DNA from: Diphasiastrum complanatum
Taxonomy: Eukaryota; Streptophyta; Lycopodiopsida; Lycopodiales; Lycopodiaceae
Length of the DNA: 64,000 nt
Assembly (NCBI GenBank): GCA_029204225.1
Contig: CM055107.1
Coordinates: forward strand, 29,785,410 to 29,849,409
Direction of reading: 5' to 3'
The notes beneath the pieces were generated by a model, which searched no databases, was not told the origin of the DNA, and saw only the letters and a list, made by a program, of their open reading frames with translations. Both the position numbers and the translations under genes were made by a program. Below, piece after piece: positions 38,201-49,071 of the stretch (its first letter is position 1; the number at the start of each line of letters is the position of its first letter).

Positions 38201-41200
38201 GGAAGTCACCCACATCGGGACTGTAGCGCAGGCATCCCAAAGGGAGCCGGGAACCACGACTTAGCTTCCTAGCCTTCAACTCTTGCTATCCAAACCCACT
38301 TGACATACAAGCAGCCAACTCGCCAACAACGATCAGACTTAACCAACTTGAAGTTCCGCAAACCAACATTGAGATCCAACCTGGCGCCATGCCAGATCGG
38401 GGGTCCCGACGTGAGTGACTTCCCTCCAAGCAAGCCGCCCGACATACATCAAACTTAACCAACTCGAAGCTTCGTTACAAACGAGTAACATCCATTCCAA
38501 GCAAGCGGTCTGACTTACATCAGACTTAACCAACTGAAAGCTTCGTCACGAGCGCTGGAAGCCAACCTGGCGCCACGCCAAACTGGACAGCCATAAACAG
38601 GTTAGATCCACCCAAGCAAGTCATCCAACTCAGCCGACAGGTTAGAGCCCGTTCCCCAAGAGCTTAACCCATTCACGTTCATGCGAGGAATACTCAGAAC
38701 CACAAGCCGCGACAGATATGGAAACAACCAGTTCATGGACCAAATGGTCCCGACAGCATACCGCTGGCGCCACGGACCGAATGGTCCCGACGGCATACCG
38801 CTGGCGTCCCGGGATACGACCCTCAGCTATGTGCCAAGTTAAAAATTTTGAAAGCGGCCTTACAACTGGCGCTTTTACCGAACACTGAAACCCAGAAGGT
38901 AATCAGAGTCAGTTTGAGGAAAATCCCACTTTATTGATACCTCTGAGAAGGTTACATTTCAAGTGTGTGACCGACCCTAGTCTCCGGGGCGCTAGCATGC
39001 CAAGGCGAGAGCCATGGCAACATTCCAGCAAGGGAGGCTGAGACTTGGTTGGAGCTCGCCCTGAGTCGCAACCCGCACTCCCCTATAGTATTGGTGTGAT
39101 TCGGCACCCCCCCTTATACCAAGCACTCTACCCAAGCTGGTAAAGCACGTTTTTCTCTCTCTAGGATTTTCTCTTTCTAGAAAGTCATTTTCTCTCTCTA
39201 GATTTTATTGATCCCCAGGCTTCCTTTAATCATGCCTAGATCGTGTGAGGTGATTGCACATCGATCTGAGCTCTCTGGACTTCGCTAGAACCGATCAAAG
39301 ATTTTCAGCCATAGGAACTTGGCGCCGGCTGGATTCTGGTCACAGTGGCGCCGGGAGCAACAGTGGCACTGCTGGCGCCGGGGACATACCTGGCGCCGAT
39401 GGCGCCGCAAGTAAAGCTTGTAAAGGTAGCTTTACAACAGGGACCCCCGATCTGGCATGGCGCCAGGTTGGATCTCAATGTTGGTCCTCGGAACTTCAAG
39501 TTGGTTAAGTCTGATCGTTGTTGGCGAGTTGGCTGCTTGTATGTCAAGTGGGTTCGGATGGCAAGAGTTGAAGGCTGGGAAGCTAAGTCGTGGTTCCCGG
39601 CTCCCTTTGGGATGCCTGCGCTACAGATGTACACTTCTTGTTTTGACTGTGAGGCAACTGACCAGTGATGGAATTGTGAAAGTCAAGTTTTGCGCGACGG
39701 ACATGGTGCTTCAAACAAACACGAAGAGATAGTTCATATGCGAATCAAACTGGTGCGACCCTTTGGCTTTCCACGAGGTCAATGGTTACATTTGAGCTGA
39801 TTCAAAGAGCTACTTCAAGCTAAGTGAGAGGTGCATTGCGGAGTACTCAATCTTTGCCTACCTTAAAGAGCCAAGATGGAAAAGTATCAAGATCAGGCTG
39901 GGACAAGGAGAGAAACCAAGGTGCAGAAGCAACAAGGCACGGAGTGGACCACAAAATGGGCAATCAAACGATAAATCCTTTGGCTCAGGGAGCCTTGATA
40001 CCTGTGCGGAACTGATCAAATCTGGAGCTCAGGGAGCTCAACACAAAGTGCATCAAGGACAAATCAGGAGCTCAAAGGAGTTCCAAAGTCGAAAGTCAGA
40101 AGCGACAGGGGCGAACATTTCAAAGAAAGGCCTCTGTCACCAGTTAATAAGGTTCTTGGGTTTTACGAAAGCGATATCAAATCTACGCTTTTCCCAGACA
40201 AAGAGATATTTTCAAGTTATGTAATTTTTCAGTACAAAGAGCTGAGCCTCCGACTTGTGGTGTGCCAGCTTCAATGTTAATAAAAAGTGGCCAGTAAATT
40301 GAGTACTGTGCCAAGTAGCTTAAATGTATAGTTATTTTAATTTGGAGACACCTTTATTTTAATCTGACATCTGATAAGGACATCAAATTTTATAAAGGTG
40401 GGGGGTGGATGTTGTAAAGCTACCTTTACAAGCTTTACTTCCGGCGCCATCGGCTTGCTTGGGTGGAAGTTACTTGTTTATGGCTGTCCAGTCTGGCGTG
40501 GCGCCAGGTTGGCTTCCAGCGCTCGTGACGAAGCTTTCAGTTGGTTAAGTCTGATGTAAGTCAGATCGCTTGCTTGGAATGGATGTTACTCGTTTGTAAC
40601 GAAGCTTCGAGTTGGTTAAGTTTGATGTATGTCGGGCGGCTTGCTTGGAGAGAAGTCACCCACATCAGGACCCCCGATCTGGCATGGCGCCAGGTTGGAT
40701 CTCAATGTTGGTTTTCGGAACTTCAAGTTGGTTAAGTCTGATCGTTGTTGGCAAGTTGGCTGCTTGTATGTCAAGTGAGTTTGGATGGCAAGAGTTGAAG
40801 GCTGGGAAGCTAAGTCGTGGTTCCCGGCTCCCTTTGGGATGCCTGCGCTACAAGAGGCTGGAGAGAAGAGTGAAGAGAGAAGCAGGAGAGCAAGAAGAGG
40901 ACGAGGAAGAAGATAGAGAACAAGCCAAAGAAGGCGCGACGCCCGAGGGGGAAGTAAAAGCCCATTCCCACCTCCAGCGCATGTGGAAAAGATGGCAGTG
41001 GGAGGGGGTGGCACATATAGTGGAATACTTGTCTTCAACCTCCATCGCGCATAGCTTAGAATTATGGGCCTAAACTTCCAAGAGTGGGTCTACAGGGCTC
41101 ATTCGTCAAGGGTTTTTGATATTTTTAGGCCCCTACCTCCTATACTAATATGTCTACTAGAAAACGTCTCAAAAAATAAAAAAATGTTTGAAATGTGTTT

Positions 41201-44200
41201 GAAACTCAAACGTTGAGAGTAAGTTTTCAGTGTATGCTTTTGTAAATACATCTGCACATTACTCAAGTCACTAAAATGATAAGTATCACCAAAGAGTACC
41301 AATCAATCTTTCCTGCTTCTGCATACGTATCCTTCACTCATACAATACATATAACAGCAATATCTATCTACTCAAACTTTTTTAACCTTTGGGGGTTCAG
41401 CTGTCATTTTGAGGCTTCGTTGTAAAATAGCTATTGGAAAATCTGAACTGGGTGCACTTGAAAGCCACAATCTGAACATCTCATGTGGTTTGCTCTGCTC
41501 AATTCTTTGAAGAGCTTTGTCGAGCTCTGGTAGCCATCTGGTCATAAGGTGGCAATTGGCAAGAAAAACCCAGCCACCAACTTTTGCCTGCCATCAAATG
41601 CATACAATTTGTCAGTTTGTTTGTAGCTCTTAGATAGCCCTGTCCGATCAGGAAAGCATAAGAGTTTAATGAACTACCCACTTTTTACTACATTCCACAC
41701 TTTTCACTACGTTAATTCCTATCCTTGTTGCTGTACACAATGCATGACATCATCTCACCGCCTCATCAATAAGCTTGATGGCAACAGGACCCTGCCCTTG
41801 TCCTAGAGCCACTGCTTGGAAACGATTTGCAACTCCTTTGGATACTGCAAATTGACGTAGACCTGTCGTAGGATCTACACCTGTGATGAAAAAAATGCAT
41901 GTCAAGATTTGAAGTTGCAAAATTTGACTTTCTTTGATGAGAGTGTGCAAGAACCTAAGTTTGATGAGAGGCTTGAAAAGGAGATATGTGCAGCTGTGTT
42001 AATAAGTCACGCCGACACCCTTGCAAGAGCGTGCGTGGATAAAACTGAAGAGAGTTATGAAACATCTTATAACGAGAACAAATCAGACTAAAAAGCTGTG
42101 GCACTCTTCCTAGTTACCATTGGGTGAAGACCTACCTGCCGATAGTATAAAAAGCAAAGGACTGATAGGTGACGAATCGTTGTGCGCCTCTCCCAAGTCC
42201 AGAATAGGGGGTTCGATGAATTTTTGACCCAAAACATTTGCCACATAGCTCGACGTAGCAAATATCAAGCGATCCTGGGTATGCGAATATTTTACTAGTA
42301 TAACAATATAATCAAGTTGAGCCTACATCAAGAAACCTCACATCTTCCACCATCCAACAGACAGTCAGCTTCTGGAAGGAGCACTATGACGAAGCACACA
42401 AGAATTACCTGACGAAAGCAGCGCAATATGATCATCCGTTGTAACTCATTGCATTTGTCTTCCCAGTCACCTGGCAATTCTATAGCTTCCGGCTCCGGAG
42501 ATTTATACCATTGCTCCCATTTAGAGAGCTCTTGCTCCAAGCTTGTAGCCTGATTTTAACCAAAAAAGTCACGATAAAAGTTCCATAGTTCTGGTCTCAG
42601 AGACTATTTATTAGCGACACAATTGCAGGCTCTAATGACTTTCTCACCTCGCATAAAAACTATGCTATTTCCATGACAGAGTAACAGTTATCTCAAAGTT
42701 GGCTCGAATTTAAAAAAGCTTTACATTCTTGCTGGTGAAGGGTCGTGCACTATGTTCAACTATATATAATAATGGTCACGTACAAGGTTTTCGAAGTGAG
42801 GAAGATTTTTAGAGAGTTCAGTTGCATCGTCCCAAGCTTGTTCTGAGATCCAGTGTGGTGCTGGATTTGGTGTCTGAGCTGATCTATCCAGTACTGTTCC
42901 TCCTCGCAGAAAGAATTGCCATTCATCGTTTGTCATAACATTAGACGCCTGGAGAATCTTTGAACATATCTGAAAATTCACATACAGAAAAGGTAGCATG
43001 GTATTTTAGCTAAAAGACTTCTGGAACTCCTTTCTAAAACCTGCCAATGTGCAGTTGGATAAAACTCATTCATGTTTGAAAAAATACCAGCTCCATAGTC
43101 CCAAATACATTTTTCTCATAAAGTTCCCCAAATGCCATGATACCCCTCTAAAATTTTGGTTTGATTGTCAATTTCATCCTATAGGTTGAAGGATAAGAAA
43201 AGTTGCCATGCAAAAGTTTTATGCAAAAGATCTCAACCTGTAGAGATAGAAGCAACTTGTGCTTCTCAAACAATCCACGAGAGGTGTATTTGTAAACTGC
43301 ATAAGTGTGAAAGTCGATCAACCCTTTGATTCTTTCAGCCAGATTCTCAGACCTGCAGATTCAAACTTCAAAACTAAGATTTGCAAGATTTAGACAGGAC
43401 AAACTTGAAGGATTTCAGAAAAAAGGGCAGGCTGTGGTGATGTAAAAGCATTTCAACTAAGCATCTTCTTATTTTACGAGCACAAACCTAGTGACATGAG
43501 TGAATCACCAGCTCAACCATGAAACATGATTTCAAGAGAATCAGATCATTCCATTAATGTCCCCCATGAAATAAAAGTAATTAGCAATTATTCTGTTGCC
43601 AGGGACCGTTTGATCGAGAGCAATGAGGGTTGAGGGAGGATCAGTTGAGGCCTGTGATGTGGTGGAGCATCCATGGGCACAACACTGGCGACCTGCGATG
43701 ATTGGCCAAGAGAGTCATCTCATAGGACTATTCAACATCCGCCTGCGAGTGGAATTGGAGCACCTAGGCCTTGTACCACATGAAGAAGAGGAACATGCTA
43801 TCGATCGAGTAGTGCAAGCGGTTGGTGTTTGTGAACACCAACGAACGAATGTTGAGACGCACAAGTGCAGAGGGTGCCAAGTTGATTGATGAGTCACTGT
43901 AGACTTTGATGTTCGAGCTATTTTTCTACTCTGACTCCTACTTCGTGGACTTGTTAGTTGCTGCTCCTTGGGCACCACTTATGTAGGAGGAGCTGGATTA
44001 TGAGATATATAGGCAAGCTGAGGCAGAGGCACGCGCTTTACGGCGGCAGAGGAGAGCAGCTAGGGGGTGGTAGAGGGATGAGGAGGGGGACGATGAGGGC
44101 TCAGAGGAGGGAGAGGAGCTCGGGGATGATTATCTGGAGGAGGAGTGGGTATGATGGAATTGGTAGGGAGCGGGATATAGAGGGAGAGGAGGACGTGAGA

Positions 44201-44711
44201 GGGGCAGAGGCACAGGGGGATGACTTGGCCGATCTCTTGGTGGACCCAAATGCAGAGATAGAGGCGGACGACCATTCCTACCCATAGGCATACGGGGCGA
44301 CCCAGACATTCCATGAGGGGGGTTTTGAGTAGGCTTTATGTCGAGTGGAGCGGAGCATCGCTGGAGGTCGTTGGCTAGGCATCGTCCTAGTGGGTAGGGC
44401 CATCCTAGGGTTCTCGCAAGGTCCCGATACGCAGACCTAGAGGGAGACCACCCTTGGGTAGAGGTGTAGCCAGAGGGGGAAGGGAGGGGGGGAGATAGCC
44501 AGATGTGGGGGGGGGGGGGGGGGGGGGCAGAGGCAGCATGACCAGAGGAAGAGGCTCACCACGGTGCATGGTTCCCCCGAATTCGTCTACGGACTCCTTC
44601 GATTTAGGCAGCACAGACTCAGATGATTTTGATTATGAGGACGATGACGAGTCTTAGTGGTATTTTACTTTTCATTATGTTCATCATACATTATTGAACT
44701 CCATATACGGT

Positions 44712-44760
<49 letters not shown>

Positions 44761-47700
44761 GAGAGAGATCCGAAAACACGTAGATGTTTCAAGCTTGGTT
44801 TGTATTCGTAGTATAAGTTAGCTAACTGGCTAAGTGGTTATAAAAAACTGCGTGATATGGTGAGAAGCAGGTGTTGGCCTCCGGTGAAGAGCCCTGGGCC
44901 TGGAGGAGCGAAGAGGATGCTGGAGCTTCGGTCGTCGTACTGGAATGTCTATCTCACTGTTAGAAGTCTCATCTCTATCCCTCTTCTGGAAAAAGTGCGT
45001 AATGTGGGACTGGCTATGATCCACATCAGAAACATCCAATAAAAAGGAAGATCTCAGAGTAAACATCTCTCGTAATAATAAACCAACACATCTCGCATCT
45101 GAGAAGGCAAGGAAAGAACCAAGTGTAAGTGGAGTATCTCTGTATGAGCAATGGTATTTGCCTTTGATCTCATAGGACGCTGGACATCGGAAAATGAAAT
45201 GGAACTCATCTTTAATCTCCTGTAAAGAGCAGCACTGACAAATCCGTAGCGGTCGAGGTGTGTCTGTGTATCTGCCTGTCTGAATAGCAAGCTGGTGAGA
45301 AGAGACCCTAAGCTGACCAAGATGATAACGCAGGCCGAAAGACAACGTCTGAGACAAATAACGTGGCCGAATGGGAAGCTCGGAAACATCAAGCTGAAGA
45401 AGATGAGTGAAGCTTGACCCGAGCTGGATCAAGGTGAGACCACACTGTGCTGATGTAAGCTCTGTAAATCTGCTAGCGGATATATGCGTGTGTCCCATTT
45501 GGGAGATCAGATATAGATAAACCCCACCTACTCAAAAGGTCAGAAACACATTGAAACCATGAGGACTTAGCCTGCTGACTAGCTAGAGTGTGAGAGGATG
45601 TGAAAGCTGCAGCAACATATCTGGATGAATCAAGCTCCGAGACTCTATGAATGAATGTGATAATCCGAAATAAAGCCTCGACAATCAGTGGTGGTGAGAC
45701 AAACTCTGCCAGTATGATATCACGGGGAACTAACTGCTTCGCACAGATAATCCGGCTAAGCATAAGGATCTGCAAACGTGAAATATCACTCCAAGTATCT
45801 CTGGACAAGCCAGGACACCGTGTCTCTGCTGAATATAGAGCCACCGGAGAGACAATGGTAGAAAAAAGGCGATAGCCCGTAACAGGATTGTGTACATAGT
45901 AAATAGACGAAAACCTTTCCATCTGGACAAGAGCAGAGTGCCCCTTGCGGAGCGTAGACAATGCAGCTAGTCTAAAAGTGAGCAATGGACCAGTAAAAAG
46001 GACACCTAAGTATGTATAAGAGGCTACTATCTCCAGTGGCAGCCCATCAAACATTGTGTCTCTCATATGCTGTTGATTGGTGTTGAACACCATGACCTTA
46101 GTCTTACCAATGTTCACCATCAAACCCCATGTCTGGCAAAAAGTATATAAAGCATCAAGGTGCTACTAAAGCCCAAATGCTGATCTCGATAGAAGTATCA
46201 CGTCATCCGCATACAGTAGAATAGGGATAATCATATCTGCTTACGGACAACCATCTCCACCCTCCTCCCTAATAATCCGTCAATATATAGAGCAAAGAGA
46301 GTAGGGGACAAAGGACAATCCACAAAGCAACAATAAACCCTCTGCTTCCTGAACTTAGCCTCCTCAATAATGCATCTCAGGATGAATATCTGTCAGCCGT
46401 GGAGTAGCCAGCGCGAAAACCTGCCTATCCCATAGCATGTAACCCCTCTGTCTCTGCCCGTGAGCTGACAATAGACTGTAAAACGGATCCATATAGCTTG
46501 GCCATAGTATGACTGATCATAATAGTGCGGTAGTTGTCGACAATCAAAGGATCCCCGACTTTGAGGATAGGGTGTAAAAGGTTGGTGCACCACGATGTGG
46601 GGAGACTGAAGATGACAAATTGGTTAAAGATATGGGAAATGTATGGGGCAATAATGTGAGCAACTAGTTTTAGGAAGTCCATACTTAGGAGGTCAACATC
46701 AGTGGCTTTTTGGGTTTGACCATTTTGGATGGTGTTTTCAACCATGGACGAGGTGAAGACGGTGAATTCTGAAGGGCGTGGGGAAAGAGAAATGGAAAGA
46801 GAGTCAACTGTATAAAGCTTAGTAGCATAATTTATCCATGACTCAATAGCAATAGGAGCGGGTTTATAAGGGTTTTTAGAGAAATCCGCCAAAAGAAATG
46901 GGAGGATGGGGAGGCAATAGCATCAAGTTTTTGTCCCAAGGACTGGAGATAAGCTGTCTTTTTTTTCAAAGTCACTTTGTGATATTCTTTTTGTTTCAAG
47001 GCTAGGGTGTGAGGAGAGTGGTATCTAGCGTATACAACTTGTTTATGCAATGAGAAGCACTCTGTATCATACCATTTGTTGTGGGTGCGTTTATGCGAAG
47101 AGAAGGTTTCGAAGGATAGGCAGTATTGGCAGATTGCAAAAGAGATTGAGATATAAAGATAGCTTGTTGGTCAACTAAGGAGGTGAAGGGAAAGTCTTGT
47201 AGAAAAGTAACTAGGGACTCGGTGTAAAGCGGAAAACCAGATGGAGAGAAAACTGGGCGATGGTGATGAGTGGGACGGTGTGTTGTGACTGTGGTACTAT
47301 GATGACCAAGGGATAGAAGTAGGAGGGAGTGATTAGAAATGGTAGGAGGTATAATGTGGAAGGTATGAAGAAATGGGATCAAAGCCGGTGACCCAATGAA
47401 ATAGTCAACAACACTATGTCCTCCTCCATGTGGGTGACAGGTAAAATAAGATGATGAAGGCCAGCAAGGAAGGCCATTCAAATTGGTTAAGGAATCGGCC
47501 TATGCTAAACCAATCAGCTGCTCTCCAAAGTGGGTAGCTGGAGTATCTGCATCCTGTGAGGTCCTGTCAAAGCCCATATCTAATGTGTGAACCTGTAGAA
47601 AATCACTCTCTGCATGAAACACAGCTTGCCTGATGCTCGTACGAGCATTAAAATCCCCTGCTAAAAAAATAAGGCCTCGCTATGCAAAGCTAACTATATC

Positions 47701-49017
47701 ATCTGAGAGAGCATGGAAAGGGTCACCACCAAAATCTGAAAAAGATGATATTCGTGGTGCAAAGTAACAAACTGCAAGAAAGAGGTCCTGAGAAAGCCCC
47801 AAACAGTGACCAGAGAACTGAAACCAAATGGATTACTTTTGACCAGTTTAAAATGAGAACTGAAAACATCCTTGGTGAGACATGCAACACCACCAGAACC
47901 ACGGGAGGTCTTCCCTCTCACAAAGGGCCGATGCGCTGACTGCCAGGTGCAATCCTGTATGGATGGGAGCGGTCTATACAACGATTCATGAGTCTTTGTT
48001 AACAAAAGGATATCACATTTCAGCATGAAAGAATGGAAATCACCTGTTGAAGAAGATGATATTATGCCATTACAATTCCAAAAACCAATATGTAAAGGCT
48101 GAGGGAAAATTTGTTTCCTGGCTTGCCATTGTGTGTGTGTAAGGTCATCATCCATAAAAATAAAAGTCCCTTTTAATTTGGCTCTAAGGCGTAAAGCTGC
48201 GTTGCGGCTGTTCATAGAGTTGATAAACAAGACATCAGTGTCAAACTTATGTGTGAGCTTAGTTAAAAGCAGGTCTTTTGCCTCTTCAATGGGCTTATCC
48301 CCATCGGGAATCCCCCTAACCCGGATATTAAAGGCTTTTTTAGCCCTTCTTTCTTGCTCGGAAAAGACATCTTCCAATGTAGAATTCACAACTACATGTT
48401 GAACCGAGCTTGAAGATTCAACCTTACTATCGTTTTTGAGACGCGCTGCCCATGTCTTCGTTTCTTCCACTTGTTTGTCAAGGCTGGAAATTTTTTTCGA
48501 CGTCTCCTCCAAAACCTTTTGAGGGATATGTAAACCCGTTGCTTAAGATAGACATTTTCTTGTTCAAGCTGCTCCATTCACTCTCACAGAGATCCAGAAT
48601 CAGCTTGCCGTTCTCAAGTTCAAAGAGGTGTAATTGTCTTTTGAGTCCGATGATTTCTTGTCGAATAAAGCTGATGTCAAAATCGAAGAGGCCTTCAGTA
48701 GGTTTGGAAGGGGTATAATCAATTGTGGGCAGTTCATTAACCGCAAATGTTTCGACAACAGGGTGAGCATCCGTCTTGGATTCAGATGCAGATGTGGTGG
48801 ACAGATCAGAAGTGGATGCGATGGAAAGCAGGTACGATGGCAGGAGCAGGTACCAAAAACTCAGATGTGAGGGACAGGGGGTGTTTTCCGGGCCTTCCAA
48901 AGCTGGGCATGGTGGAGAGTGGGGGGAGCTACCTCCCCCTCGTTTGTTGCGTGGACCCATAGGACAATGTTGAAGGTTGTAGCAGGAACCCTGTAGGTCC
49001 GGTGGTCAACAGGTGTC

Positions 49018-49071
<54 letters not shown>

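Larger units (their letters stand above)
33333..39625 (+). mobile_element. LARD-like element E2, nested in E1
   Basis: LTR2 (33333-34574), interior 34575-37164, and a 3' LTR (37165-38221 plus 39445-39625) that is interrupted by E3. The duplication GATGT at 33328-33332 and 39626-39630 shows it inserted into the E1 interior. The interior is complete: PBS at 34577-34589, a five-stem-loop leader at 34665-35050, and purine tract at 37151-37164. It has no retroviral-type gene. Without E3 the element is about 5.07 kb. Confidence 0.92.
30561..40852 (+). mobile_element. LARD-like LTR element E1 (outer), interrupted by E2
   Basis: LTR1 (30561-31781) begins TGTTGTAAAG and ends CTACA. The 3' LTR (40410-40852) has the same ends but an internal deletion of about 800 bp. 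The duplication AGAGG lies at 30556-30560 and 40853-40857. A tRNA-Met PBS follows LTR1, and a purine tract (aaaggtggggggtgga) precedes the 3' LTR. The interior (31782-33332 plus 39631-40409) has no gag or pol and only short unrecognised frames, so the family is non-autonomous (large retrotransposon derivative type). Confidence 0.92.
29402..41075 (-). mobile_element. LINE fragment, split by the LARD nest
   Basis: On the minus strand a pyrimidine-rich 5' leader runs from about 41075 to 40853 and resumes at 30560 on the other side of the LARD insertion. Endonuclease (APE/EEP) blocks follow: LGLNAPVRRN then FAVQETK (30020-30230), then FLYAPCYAPDRMNFSATLPP and HLIVLGDFN (about 29660-29800). Sequence then passes straight to a 3' UTR and an A-tail (oligo-T on plus at 29410-29425). 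Reverse transcriptase is absent, so an internal deletion joined the endonuclease to the 3' end. Stops and frameshifts occur. Confidence 0.75.
28635..41386 (-). other. 12,752-bp dynein intron H-I filled with nested elements
   Basis: Bounded by donor gttaaa and acceptor ttgttgcag, phase 0. It holds, from inside out, an inverted solo LTR in LARD E2, E2 in LARD E1, and E1 in a LINE fragment. The residual unique intron sequence (28635-29400 and 41080-41386) shows nothing else except the hairpin at 29292. All four elements would be transcribed with the dynein pre-mRNA. Confidence 0.9.
44830..48960 (-). mobile_element. LINE (L1-like) with ORF1, endonuclease and deleted RT
   Basis: Minus-strand order: ORF1-like protein with coiled coil, APE endonuclease, reverse transcriptase with YADD, and a C-terminal zinc-binding region and tail, ending at a stop at 44830. 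Multiple frameshifts and an RT deletion make it inactive. There is no obvious A-tail, and (GA)n tracts lie just outside both ends. It sits in dynein sense orientation. Confidence 0.85.

Noticed and set aside
30561-40852. Tandem LTR-interior-LTR-interior-LTR array produced by unequal recombination
   Set aside because: Each boundary carries a different matching 5-bp duplication (AGAGG, GATGT, GGGAC), and the E1 interior resumes exactly at GATGT after E2, so successive insertions explain it better.
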